This document shows positions 11,239-23,058 of a DNA stretch of 64,000 bases, in pieces (the stretch's first letter is position 1; every line of letters starts with the position of its first letter). Under the pieces are notes generated by a model. That model did not search any database, was not told the DNA's origin, and saw nothing but the letters and a program-made list of their open reading frames with translations. This DNA comes from Zoroaster sp. YZ-2022 (Eukaryota > Echinodermata > Asteroidea > Forcipulatida > Zoroasteridae): NCBI GenBank assembly GCA_029582265.1, contig CM055817.1, forward strand, positions 30,140,787 through 30,204,786, given 5' to 3'. The position numbers and the translations under genes are program-made.

Positions 11239-13450
11239 ATTCTGTTTACAAAACTGGAGTTGGCTGGCACAACAGTAGAGCTTTGCACCTATCGCCACCT
11301 CTATAGTAGTCTTGGTTGTTACTTTCAGCCGTTTGAAGATATCAATCGTACCGCTGCTGGCCCTCTGTGCCAGTGTGATCCAGAATGCACCTTCTTTAAC
11401 GACTGTTGTCAAGACTACCTTGAAACCTGTCAACCACCGGTCAATGGAGGGTCCACATCCCATCCGAAAGGACTTGTAGTGAGTTTAATGTTGGCTGTAC
11501 ATTGTCAGATAATGTTTATTTCTCTTAGATGAGCCGAGTGGATTAAGACTTTACACTATTGGTAATCTTGAGACACATAAATGATCACAGTTTTACATTA
11601 ATTGGTGTAAAATTGGTGATGGTATCAAACTTGAAATATTTCTGTCTCAGTTTCTATCATTTTAGTAAAAATTTGTGAAATAATTTCCAAATGTATTTCT
11701 GTCATCTGAAGATAGAAACTCCACAATTTGTTTCTCAGGAATGACATATTAAGCTGAAATTTTCACAGTCAGATTTTTATACATAAATATCTTGATAAAA
11801 GTGTATAGGCCTACTCGCTTTAAAGGGAAGGTATAGCATTGAACATATTGGCAAAACATTTCAACTGCGAGTTCAACTTTATTTTCATTTGTTAATTAAT
11901 TTGCCAAATCTGTACATAACCTTTAATTTTTACCTCCTTTTCAGCTTGGAGATTTAACCTGTTACTTTGAAGATATAATCAATCCCATGAAGGGGTACTA
12001 CGTCATAGCTACTTGTCCGGATGACAGCTCAGTGCACGATGATGCGGACGTGTCGACAATAACGACTTGTTCTCAACAATTCTCGACTCTGGTGTGAAGA
12101 ATAACCTTTCGTATAGGAATGTGTATTCACGGCGCCCTCTGTCGAGGAAGACGTATCAGACTTAGAGTCTTGGTCTGTGAATGTAGAATGTGACTCAGAG
12201 TTTTTGACCACAGAGGCTGTTCACCTTCTTTTAAACTCAACCTCCCGTGACACTTTGGATGATATACAGCAAGGTTTGGGGTGTATGGTGCTAGCCAAAT
12301 CCCCTGACCCAACTGCTTCAATCCTTCGAGCGTGCTACCTTGGTGTTGTCGAGTCCTGCCCCGAAGGACATCCACTAAGTGAGGCCTGCGAGTCGTACAC
12401 AGCTTTCGTGCAGACCAAATTACCTAACCCCTATTTCCTCCAAAATAAAAATCCTCACTGTGCATCGTGTAACAATGAAATGAAAAACAATACGGACTGC
12501 TACCAAGACTACCCTTCCATTTCCACAGTGGATGTGATAGACATCCCTCCAGCCCCCGGTGCACGACCCACAAATTATATACCGCCGATCTCGATCATTC
12601 TTGACTTCCGATCTGGGGGTAACGTCAAAGTTGTCAGGAAGCAGGAAGTGGTCGTTCAAGAACAGGTGACGTGTTCATCCAATGGGTATACGATCCGTTT
12701 CTTTCATTATGCCAAAAGCTGTCTTGCATTGAAGGGTATGTCTTGGAAGACGATTGGTGCATTCAAAAAAAAAAATTGCTCAGCACGGATTGAATTTGGT
12801 GATTTATATGCATGTCACTGTCTGCACATTGGAGCCTTCAGAGAATGGGACTGAAGATGACATTAAGGGCTGCCTTGCTGAACTTATGAGAGTTGATCAA
12901 CGTCAATTTGAACCTTCAACAATTACCGGTACTCCTACAATGCTAACGGCCAACTGTTCCACAAATGAGCAGCAGGTACTTCATCCATTCATGGTCCAAT
13001 CAAATTGGGAAACATTTCAAGAATTCCATCTCAGCTTACAAAGGACTGCAAAGATGACAATTTGTCCATATGATGCCATGATGCAGATTGGTGCTGTGGA
13101 AATTATTTATCATAATGTAAATTTATCGCTCAGTAAATGCAACGGGAGATGGATTAGGTTTACGTGAATGAGTCAAATTCTTGGTATGCTACAAACCAGA
13201 CTATCCAACGAGACATACTCATCCAAAGCAACATATCCAGTGAATTTGAATGGTTTTATGATCTTCAGTTATGCCAAAATCCTGATCTTTCCTGCTTACT
13301 CGAGACGTTCAACAGTTCATTATTTCAAACAAACAATAACAATGAAACCCTCATATATACTCCGACTAGTGACGTTTTTACCCCAAGACCAGTATATAGA
13401 AACATGGGTGGACAAATCCAAGTCTGTTCTTTCAATGAGAAGATCGGTCA
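11239..13450 (+). pseudogene. Truncated methuselah-like receptor copy A (somatomedin B + ectodomain, no 7TM)
   Basis: A paralogue of the receptor at 16.4-31.8 kb. Exon-like part 11239-11478 encodes a somatomedin B domain with CQCDPEC, CC and C spaced as in that family, bounded by a cag acceptor and a gtgagt donor. Part 11945-~13450 matches the copy B ectodomain closely. It carries an extra T at the first exon start (~11244), a deletion around 12035-12050, an insertion near 12130, a one-base deletion at ~12687, a run of 11 A at 12765-12775, and a ~35-bp deletion at ~13157. Similarity to copy B stops near 13442, before the first membrane helix. No leader exon is visible upstream. It cannot make a receptor. 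Confidence 0.85.
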
Positions 13451-13563
13451 ATAAAATTTCGCTAAAAGGAGTGATCATTTGTCTCGACTGATGAAGTTTA
13501 CCGTACATTGAGCAATAAAGCACTCAAGTAAACAAACTAAATAGCATGAAAATTAAACAAATG

Positions 13564-13803
13564 ATTTGATTTTGCCCTCACACCGATGTAATGTCGTGGG
13601 TTCGAATCATGCCCGAGTCGCCTTTGGATTTTCCCCAGACACTCGGAAAGCACTGGAGTATACCGTGCTGTACACATTAAGTTCTTTTCAGAACTAATTA
13701 CCCCAGTTCTTTTCAGAACTAATTACTACTCAATTGAGATTCCACATGGTGTCACCGCAATTAGTCTTACTTACATTAAGTTGATGTAAGGGCAAAATCA
13801 AAT
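13564..13803 (+). mobile_element. tRNA-like SINE fragment with 14-bp terminal inverted repeats
   Basis: GGGTTCGAATC at 13598-13608 is close to a pol III B box. The 3' part (13682-13770) contains a 26-bp duplication and a tail with acatggtgtcaccgcaatt that recurs at 53711-53780. The ends atttgattttgccc (13564-13577) and gggcaaaatcaaat (13790-13803) are exact inverted repeats, which is unusual for a SINE. No clear A box is seen. Confidence 0.5.
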
Positions 13804-16330
13804 AAACTGTTTATCACCCGACGGAAGAATTTCAAACCATCTTTTCAATAACTTTCTTGTTATCTGTTGGTTTATTCGAGCATTTTCTTACTTGATATGG
13901 TTGATCTCATCAATTATGATTTTTGTGGTAGTCACTGGTTTCAGTTAAAGTTTTATTGACACAGTAACCAATATTTGTGTGAAAAACATTAAAAACAAGT
14001 TTTTGACACATCATTTATCAAAATCGTGATTATATCACCCTTTGTGATAATGTACGTTATTCAATTACTGTAATTCAAAACACCGTCTGTGCCAAGTCTA
14101 ATTTAAAAACGACTAAAATCCTAATTATATCATCTTTGTTTTAATATACGGGATCAATGACGCTTTTCATTAACTGTTATTCAAAACACCATCTGTGCCA
14201 ACGGGATCATTAATGACGCTTTTTAGTTACTGTTATTCAAAATACCACCTTTGTCAAGCCTTATGTAAAACCGCTGAAGATGAAACAACAATTTTTTAAA
14301 TATTGTGTTTTTGACCAAAAAATCAGACCAGATTCAGTCCAAATCATCCCAGATGAAGACCATAAAAGGCAACACACCATGAGGCTGGGCATTTTATTTG
14401 ACTTCAAGTGACATTAATTTACTCTTTCTGGACGGCAAACCTTTTAAAAGGCTCGCGCGCGCGTCGCGTTTTGACAACGAGCGTTTTAAAATGCTTGAAC
14501 GTCATCACCTGACAACAGGTCTTGTTTTGACTTGTTTTGACAACACAGTGCAGACCAATACGAATCATAACCTTTAATTTGATACCTTACTATCTTCAAT
14601 AGACCAAAGATAAACAAATTATTATTAATAATTTCCACACTTGACCTTGATTGTTTACAGTATCAAATTACAATAATTAAAACAATTAATTCCGGAGAGG
14701 TGACCTTGGGATGACCTAGTATACTATTGATTTATATTCACGTCAGTACTCATTAATGAGTTAATTAATCAATAAATGTTTAAATAAGAAATTCCATCAT
14801 TAGACTCCATCATCTTCCTTTGATCTCAGATGACCTCAAATGAACCTACAACGAACCAGAAGGTCAAAGTGACGATTTTGTAAATTTCGTGTTAATCCTG
14901 ATCTCACGCATAACTGATTTGGGATCACGTCTAATATAAACAATAAATTATAAATTTCAAGTCCTTTTCATTAGTTTAATCTTAAATGACCAAAATGTTT
15001 AAGTTAAAGCCAATTATTTAACAATGTTTTCAAATAAAAGTTTCACTTCCTTAATCTTGAACCCTGCATTGCAGGATCATGATCTTGCAGCGGGATCAAA
15101 CCACGATCTTCGATCGCTTCATGCGTTCCCCTTGAGTCTGATTCTGGAAATGGCATTGGTTCTGGATGTTAAAGTTCAGGGCCATAAACAACACAACAAT
15201 ACCGACCAATGCGGTTCGGAAAATAATAACGGGATGAAAAAGCATAAAAAACTAAATATATTAAGTTTTTCACGTCAGTAATTTCCCCACGAACTGTGCC
15301 AGGGATCCAATGAGAAACAATAGGTTCACGGACGTGAGCCGACATGCTGGCCCAACAACACCACGCACCAGCGCAGACACCTTACGCGTAAAGAAAAATA
15401 GTCCTCAATTCCGTACCCGGTAGTGCTGCCATTTCGTGGGTCTTGACTGCGCTGACAGGGCAGGGACACCGGGTGGCCACGAAGAGGTTCATGGATACAT
15501 TTTTGCGCAAATACAAATCTGTCATTTACACACGGTTACAATAAGTTTTTCTCCTAATAAGCATTGTAAAGCATCCACTAGATCACTGCGGGATTAAGTG
15601 TAAACGGGGCAGATGTGTAGAAGCATGGTTGCATCGTTGATGGTGTCAAATAACAAAGAAGTGCCATCTGCGAGGTCCGTGTCGGTGATTGTAACCGCCA
15701 GATATCTGGGGCTTCCAAATTTGGCGTTCGTTTGTTCGTTCTCAGAATCAATTAGACTGAGAGTGTTTACCCTGTATTTATTGATTATTTCTGCTCAACT
15801 CATTGACAGGTTGTTTACCAGAAGCGCATTTTGAACTAGAAATTCATTAACTGAACTGCCATATTTCTTTCAAATTGTAATCTATACTTTCAAATGGGTT
15901 ATTGAATGTCATAATTTATAGAGTGTATTATTTACACGACCATGAAAATGATAACGACATTGAAGAATACGATCTCAAGATTAGTTTAATTTATTTTATT
16001 TTATTTGGCCTCAGGCGTGATAAGTGATCTTATTAAGAATCTTTGATCGGTGCAAATAATAACCAATTATTTAACGGAACCTAGACAAATAATTACCGTA
16101 TTTATGGTAAAATAATTGTGGATAATGTACTTTGTTTAATTTTGTAACATTAAGACATGGATACCATGTAATGTAATACATTCGATTATTGGCAAAATAG
16201 CCTTCATATTATGCGATATTACATCAGGTACATCAGGTATTAATTGGTAGACCCACCTTTAATATTTCAGTACGCCTACCCAATCAGGCAGTATCTTTAA
16301 TAATGTCAACCAACCCTCGATAGTCATATT
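13804..16330. other. Gene-free stretch between receptor copy A and copy B
   Basis: AT-rich sequence without a supported exon. A loose tandem repeat lies at 14060-14265, where ttattcaaaacaccatctgtgcc-like blocks recur three times. The open frames at 15024-15281 and 15613-15834 show no domain. The last few hundred bases are probably the 5' regulatory region of copy B. Confidence 0.5.
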
Positions 16331-16341
16331 TTGAGTTGACA

Positions 16342-16382
16342 TCTATATAAAACAGACTTTCGAGTCGACAACTGTGTCAGTA
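16342..16382 (+). promoter_or_regulatory. TATA box and initiator-like site of receptor copy B
   Basis: TATATAAAA at about 16343-16351 is followed about 28 bases later by TCAGTAC (around 16377-16383), an initiator-like start, and then by an ATG at 16398. Spacing and order fit a focused pol II promoter with a very short 5' leader. Confidence 0.6.
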
Positions 16383-16397
16383 CACAGATTATTCACA

Positions 16398-16662
16398 ATG
16401 AGTTCGTGGTACATGAAAACCCCAAACAGCCACTGGGCTGTCGTTGCTAATATTCCATTCACAGTACTTTATTTCATTGTCACGTTCACTGTGTAGCCAC
16501 CAAATGTGCTGACACAAGCCACACCAGAACCTACCCTTAGCGGGACGTCAGCAGATACACCAGATGAGATGGATGTTGGCCCGTCGACAACTGCAAGCCA
16601 AGTTTGGACTGAAACATGGTCTCCATCTGATTACAATTATGATAATGTGTGGATTTATTATG
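16398..16662 (+). CDS. Methuselah-like receptor copy B, exon 1 (leader), with in-frame TAG
   Basis: ATG at 16398 opens a frame with a hydrophobic segment (IPFTVLYFIVTFTV) that looks like a signal peptide. The same frame hits TAG at 16494-16496 and then continues open as a Ser/Thr/Pro-rich segment ending NYDNVWIYY, to a gtgagt donor at 16663. The exon ends after one base of a codon, and the somatomedin B exon at 27265 needs exactly one base, giving a Gly-to-Asp (GAT) joining codon. That phase match, the promoter just upstream and the leader are the evidence for linking the exons over a 10.6-kb intron. The TAG would stop translation after 32 residues. It may be a disabling mutation, an allele, an error, or a sign that the true start is elsewhere. 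Confidence 0.55.
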
Positions 16663-16714
16663 GTGAGTTTAGAAGACTCATTGATTTTTTATGTAACTTC
16701 ATCTATATTAATAA

Positions 16715-16752
16715 CTTGACTGACTGACTGACTGACTGACTGACTGACTGAC
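16715..16752 (+). repeat. (TGAC)n microsatellite
   Basis: About nine TGAC units, just inside intron 1 of receptor copy B. Confidence 0.95.
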
Positions 16753-18128
16753 AAAATCAGGTAGGCTACTATTAAAATGTCATTATGTCAGTGGCTTTCT
16801 CAAAAAGCCATACAGTTTTACATACAACATTTCAGAGGTAATGTGTTTAATTATATCTCCTTATTTGATCTCATGAAGTGATACAGCAGAATGGAAGTTT
16901 ACCGCCAATGACATACTTTTCATTTTAATAGTACTGCAAGGAGCAGTGGCATATCTTAAATGTAAAGGCCGTGTTTTTCGCTATTTTACGGCAATTTCCT
17001 GGAACATATCGGAACATAATTGCTGTTTAAATAAATACATAAAAATTGTAAGCGACCGTTTCAACTCATGAAATGATACACGCATTACAGACCAGGATAC
17101 AGTGGTTAAACTTTAATAAAACGCTTTACTCAAGAAGAAAACCCTGTAGCATAGAATAATAAGTATAATAGTTTAGTCATTATGAATATTATCAACTACA
17201 ATCTACAAGAACTAATCACTAACTGTGCCCCCCGGGTAAATTGAGTAAAAAATAATAATAAAAAGAAAAAAAAAAAAAGAGGGGGAAGGTCAGAGAAAAG
17301 GAGAAGTAGCCTAAAAAAAAACGGCGACAATATTAAACATCTGCTGTGTCTACTTTTGGCATAAAATAAATACTGAAAAGATGCAACAAGAAAAAAAGGT
17401 TATCAATCATGCCATGGAACTGAAACCCTCTTTTGAGAGAAACCGAAGTATTTCCCGGAGCTCGGAGATTTCAACTCTCTCCATCTCAACATCTAATCCT
17501 CTTGGGGGAGTTTATTACCAGTTAAATGGCCACAGCCAACAGGAAACAATTGATCACTTGACTGAGTGATTTGCTAGTTTTACAAAATCACTTTTTGACG
17601 GTGGCCTAAACGCACACATTCTTTTCAATTAATAAAATATCCAGTGCCATCATGTCCAGTAATGAAACCATGTATTATTTTTTTGATCGTTGAAATTGGT
17701 GCCACAAACAAATAGACCTTGGCTTTTAAAAGAGAAAATCGTCTCATCATGATAGAGTTGTATTTGTACCCCAAAACCACGAACGTTCTTTGACCAAAGT
17801 ACATCACGTAATATATACTTCGTTTTAGCAACAATTATCTGGGCTCCTTGCCAAAATTTCTTTGCAGTGAATATAGCCTTGAATGAAAGGCTGTGATGCT
17901 GTAACATGTGCTATAGCTGGCCGGCCGGCCCAGGCCGGGAGCTGACCACAGGCAGGCTCCACGTCGTCCACACGACCACGGCGAAACCCTGATCCGGTGC
18001 GCACGCGAAACCCACAATGTAATCACGCAATGCCATGCCAGCAGTACTAGCCCCATCCCGTGTGCACATTGTGTATACGCATACATGTGTGTACATGTAC
18101 ATGTGGGATTCAGCTCGATTCAGCTCGA

Positions 18129-18440
18129 TTCAGCCTTGATTATTCTGTCACTTCCGGGTTTTATGTTTTCTTTACTTTGCTTCGCGAATCCGAGGCAAAT
18201 AGGGGATGAGGATATACCCAGTATGAATAATTTAAGTTTCTCTACAGCCAATTGCGCCACAGATCAATGACTGTTGTTTTGGTAACCCAAAACTGACGCG
18301 CGCGCGATGCGACCCTGCTGTGTTTTTAAACAGCGTAGCATGTCCATTCTAGGGCCAATCAGATACCGTTCGATTGTAGCTGCTCATTCTCATTACCATA
18401 ACCACAAAACCCGGAAGTTACAGAATAATCAGGCTGTGCT
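18129..18440. repeat. Inverted repeat, ~37-bp arms
   Basis: Bases 18129-18166 (cttgattattctgtcacttc then cgggtttt) pair with the reverse complement of 18402-18440 (aacccggaagttacagaat then aatcagg). About 235 bases lie between. It resembles the ends of a small DNA transposon, but no clear target duplication is seen. Confidence 0.6.
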
Positions 18441-19036
18441 CCTTCCGGAGCACGGGGCTGGAACTCACGTGGGGACATTGCGTGTGCGCGTAGTATTACT
18501 ACTGCGGGTTTTGTGTGTGCGACGGACCGCGGGTTTTGCTGTGTACATGGGTCGGGTACGGGTACGGGTTGAGCTATGGCCAGAGAGGCGACGATCGCAC
18601 GCTGAATTAGCACAAGGCTACAGTGAATATGGAAAGGGCCTTCATTTTGATACATTTTTGATACATTTTTCACGTACTGTGCACGTGTACGTGTACGTAT
18701 GAAGACCAGCTGTAAGTTTTTTATTGACATAAAAACTCGACAAGTAGCCAGGCGATCCGCCTGCAGCCTATCCATTCCTGAAGTGATACCGGAGCAAAGC
18801 CATGCGGCGGATGCCGGCAAAAAGGTAAGATCGACGTGCACTATATTATAACGGCTCAGTCTCTATTACCGGGTATAAAGTAGGTCGATTAATTAATTAA
18901 AACACTATATTTGGCCTGTGGCCATAATGTTTTTAGCTGCGGATACGGGATAGCAGCATCTCAACAAAATTATGGTCGTATCATCTCTCCATTAGTTACT
19001 AGTTAGTAAGTTTTGTTTATAGGCCTGCTTCAAACG

Positions 19037-19122
19037 TCGAACTTTTGCCGTATCTAATTCAAATAATGACCCAAAAATTTACATTGTTTGAATTAGACAC
19101 GGCAGAAAAGTCGACGTTTACT
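19037..19122. repeat. Short palindromic hairpin
   Basis: Arms of ~35 bases, gtcgaacttttgccgtatct... against ...gacacggcagaaaagtcgac, are separated by ~13 bases. Another cttctgccgtaagttcgac follows at 19131. It is a likely MITE core or remnant. Confidence 0.65.
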
Positions 19123-20860
19123 AACTGACTTCTGCCGTAAGTTCGACAGGCAGGTCTTGCCGCTCTGAACGCCAGCTCGTCTCTGGACTCTTTCAAGCGA
19201 AGATATGTTTTGGTGATATGGGGTTTCCAAGCAGTGCTCCCATATCAAATATGTCGTATAACCAGTGTAAAGTATAATTTCTCTTCGATGGACTTTCAGG
19301 CCAGTCTCGGTTAGCCCTATAGCAACCTTCTGAGGAACTGATTGATTTATTTTAGTCAACCCATTCTTGAAGACAATTTTCCTCCACGAATTTAGTTAAT
19401 GGAGATGACTTCATAAAGTTTAAAACAACCTCATTATGGCAATTAATTGATTGCAGTTTCTTTTATATTATATTTGATTTTCCACAGAAGCTTCGGTGAT
19501 AAAAATATCAGGATGTGTCTCATAAAGGTTGATAAAAAGGATTAAAAATTAAGGGTGCAGAGTAAAAAATAAATCCACCATCCAAGGTGAACAGCGCCTT
19601 CAGTTTGGTGTACTGTCATTATTGAGAAAAGTGGATTTTTTGTATCAATTTCCAATGATGATTATCGTGACTTGTTCAAATACTTCCCAAAATTAGTTAG
19701 TCTACATTTCGTTTGCAATCGGTAGTCTGTGATCGGGTGCAAAGCAAGCTAGTCTGGTTTCTTGACCCGATACCTCCACGTCTATAAATTGTTCCGTTTC
19801 GTCTGAAGAAGGGTCGGGGTACCGTGTGGAAATTACAATCGCCGATGTCAATTTACTGTCGGATTCTACGCCAGTACATGCATAGGCTCTGCGAAGTACG
19901 ATGAGTCTTGCAGCTGATCTGCCGATGGTTTTAACACAGGGCAAGGAACAGTATGAAATCAAGCCCTTTTCTTGAAAATTTCAACTGGACTGAATTAAAA
20001 CCAAGAAAAATTCCGGATAAATTAAAACTGAAGTCAAAAACTGCAAATTAAATGCCAAAAATCGGGGAGGGAGAAACTTATATTGTTGTAGTCATGACAT
20101 CGCTAAAATAATGGCTAAAAATAATGGCTAAAATAATTATATATATCCTCAATTTACCCTAAATGACGCACCTAAGGTTATATAATCAACTGAACACAAA
20201 TGAAATTAGCAGTTTGGTGTTTCAGTTTGTTTCAGTGAAGGATTCTCTTGTAAAATGCTGAATTTTAATGCATGATCATACGCGTGGACGTCTTCAGCGC
20301 CGTTTTTTGAGACGCACAGAATTGTGGTCATCAGAAAATTGATGTTGGTATAATGACTCACCCCAAACTGTTAAAGTTTATGGGGGCACAGAAAATGTAC
20401 CCAAGAAGACAAACAGTTGAAATCATGTTTCATCTCATTCCAGATGGTTGTAAAATTGTTTTTAAACTTGAAAATAAAAATATTGTTTTCGATTTTTAAA
20501 AAAAAATGGTATAATTTGGAGAAGCTCTCAAAACTTTTAATCAATATTCTTGAAAGACCAATAAAATGGAAGGTGGTTAATTTTTTGGCAAAAAGTACTT
20601 TAAAACTTGTGAAATGTGTAAAATTGCTGTTAACATTTTGTCAAATAAAAGATTTATTTTCATAACCATGATATTAATATTTCATTTTCTCAATAATTTT
20701 CCACTACCGTCGAAATAAACACCAACGAATTAAGTAGTCTTCGTTTGCTTCTTCTATAAGGAATGTGTCCAATTTGAGGATCAGTATTTCTTTAAACAAT
20801 CATTGCAAATGCAAAGCATTCATATAATTATTTTGGTTTCCACAGACAACAGCTTGTTGA

Positions 20861-21150
20861 CGGCATAGAACAATAAAATCACAGATGTTCGTGAAAAAAT
20901 AATTGAGGTCATGTAAATCTCTTACTATTTGTATCTAGTAAAATCAGTGGTTAAACAACTTTTCCACTTTCACAAGCACTAACTTTCCAGTTAATCATAC
21001 AATTTCACTATAATTGTTATTTCTGTAACAAGCACGACTTAGATAAGTTTATGCAACCAGTAATACGCCATAGTTTAGTAAGTTTTTCGAGAAATGCTAA
21101 GCCAAAGGTAAGTGCGTCATTTCACGAGTGCGGCGAATTACGTACATGGA
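20861..21150 (-). repeat. Dispersed repeat also present at 56866-57155 and 63893-64000
   Basis: This stretch is the reverse complement of 56866-57155: aagcacgacttagataagtt, ttccactttcacaagcacta and gagtgcggcgaattacgtac all match. The family ends next to an AT microsatellite here. Confidence 0.85.
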
Positions 21151-21152
21151 CG

Positions 21153-21153
21153 A

Positions 21154-21236
<83 letters not shown>
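21153..21236. repeat. (AT)n microsatellite
   Basis: An uninterrupted AT run of ~84 bases with a single G. Ile-Tyr repeat open frames across it are artefacts. Confidence 0.98.
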
Positions 21237-21239
<3 letters not shown>

Positions 21240-22349
21240 CATATAATCTTGAAAACTTTTGCAAAAACAGTCAGGTGAAACTGGCCAGGAATCGCCTCAG
21301 ATTGCACCACAGAGCATCCAGAATCCCAATTTTTCCGGGGCCCTTAAGCGGGCCCCGGACCCCACGCCGTAAGGGCTTCGCGCTTCGCGCTCGCATTTGT
21401 CTGTATTGGGTGTGCCCCCCCGTCTAAAAGATTCCTGGATCCGCGCCTGTAATACAATGCTGAAATCACTCATTACTTCCCTTCACTATAATTCACCTTC
21501 AATCCTTATAATACACAGATGACTGAATCCCTTTATATCTTCAAAACATGCTAAAAAATTCAAAAGAATTAAAATCAAATAACCATAGGGTAACATGTAC
21601 CATCAATAATTGTCCGAGTAGTTAATTTGGCTAAAGGCCAACCCCAGACATAGTGTGTCCTGGTGAGGGCAAGGCACAGTCATAAAACAATTAAGTCAGT
21701 GTATAGGCAAGAGATTTGTTTATAAAACCTACCCCATCCAGCACAGAGCACTACCATTAAATGGCCCACCTCAGCACCAAGGCCAACCAGAGCCCAGCCA
21801 GGGTAATTGATTGTACAGCTGGTTGAAAAGAAATAAGCAGATTGAGTACAAGCAATTCTCACACTAGTTTACATGAAAGTCACACAGTGGAATAACCCAA
21901 AAATAAGTAAATCAAGTAATTAAAGGTGAATCAAAGCACCTTCAATTTTATCAAATTGATATGTGCCTGTTATTTCTATTACTGCGGAAATCTCCTGAAC
22001 ATCATATTTTAATTACAAAAGGTACCGTGTACCCTCTTTCGTCACAAAATAATTATTTTAACCCAAACAGTTCTCGGAAACAATTGTGTTACACAATAGA
22101 AAACATCTCAAAAGAACATTGTTTCGTTTCTTCCATCTACCGGCATCTTGGTAGACTTTATGTCCATTTCAAACATACCAGTACTAATTTTCTTCTCGCA
22201 CTGCTCCACTTTGTCTACATGTATATCCATTTACAGACAACTTAAAGTAAACAATTCTGATACGATTAATACAAAATTAAATCAACACTAAATATATATT
22301 AAAGAAAAATAACATGAGATTTGTACAGTAAAATAAACCCAAATAAGTT
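21237..22349. other. Intron 1 of receptor copy B, part before the LINE
   Basis: A GC-rich palindromic patch, ggggcccttaagcgggcccc, lies at about 21337-21356. It is followed by a cttcgcgcttcgcgctcgc stretch that looks like a piece of an interspersed repeat. The rest is AT-rich with no supported exon. Confidence 0.4.
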
Positions 22350-22733
22350 GTAGTACAAGTTTGACTGCTTGAAGCAGTGAGCGCCTTACAAGCAGCAACT
22401 CATAACAGCTCTCCAGTTTTTGTGCTAAGTAAGTGTTTTGTAGCTACAAGTTTGTCTTCATTTTTATACTAGTGGATTTCTTATTACACCTGGAATCTAC
22501 TGGACGTTTTATGTGAGTATTTGTACATTTGTTTTCTTATAATAAGTGAAAAACTGTTTGTTTTTTTGTATGTCTGTGCAGTAAAAAATTTACTGTTGAG
22601 TGTATACACATTTTGGATCTTCATTTTATTTGTGCAGTCAACTCTGATTTAGATTATAGCCTGTAGCTAGAGATTATAACCTGTAGCTTGACCACAAGCC
22701 TTTTGTTTGGATCAACAACTTTGTGATCAGACA

Positions 22734-22938
22734 ATGGAGGTCTACATCCTGTTTATTCTACTCCTGCTATCCAGACCATGGTGTCTCAATGACTCATCAG
22801 TAGATGGCTACAAGATGCAATCTACAGATTGTTCAACTAAAATCCGCCATCTTAAATTCTTGAGACGTCCTATATTCATCTGCCACCTTTCACCTGGAAC
22901 TCTTAATTTCTGGTGACATAAACCCAAACCCTGGACCT
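22734..22938 (+). other. LINE N-terminal hydrophobic leader followed by 2A-like peptide
   Basis: ATG at 22734 encodes MEVYILFILLLLSRPWCLN, a strong signal-peptide-like start. One frame over, 22903-22938 reads LISGDINPNPGP, matching the D-(V/I)-E-x-N-P-G-P ribosome-skipping motif except Asn for Glu. That frame runs open without a stop into the endonuclease ORF at 23059-23967. A single frame change between about 22860 and 22890 separates leader and 2A. 2A peptides have been described at the N-terminus of ORF2 in CR1-type LINEs of sea urchin and other animals. Confidence 0.65.
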
Positions 22939-23058
22939 GAAACACTGATCAACACACCCACAAACGCCACTCAGCTCCATAGAATTTCCTACAGCCGTAA
23001 TGAACTACTCAATCTTCGCAATGCTCCATGTACTGATGTAGCTTTATCTTATTTAGGA

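Larger units (their letters stand above)
16753..20860. other. Intron 1 of receptor copy B, first part
   Basis: No exon is supported. A-rich low complexity lies at 17245-17325. Bases 17900-18850 are richer in CpG and hold a triple gattcagctc repeat at 18109-18137 and an inverted repeat (listed separately). Open frames at 17650-18086, 18307-18841 and 20417-20665 show no domain. Confidence 0.45.

Noticed and set aside
13590..13625. tRNA gene
   Set aside because: Only a B-box-like stretch is present; no cloverleaf can be drawn, so it is treated as a SINE.
18307..18841. Frames of 131 and 160 residues on opposite strands
   Set aside because: They overlap each other across an inverted repeat in a CpG-rich patch; no domain and no splice support.
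21051..21427. Ile-Tyr repeat proteins
   Set aside because: Translation of the (AT)n microsatellite.
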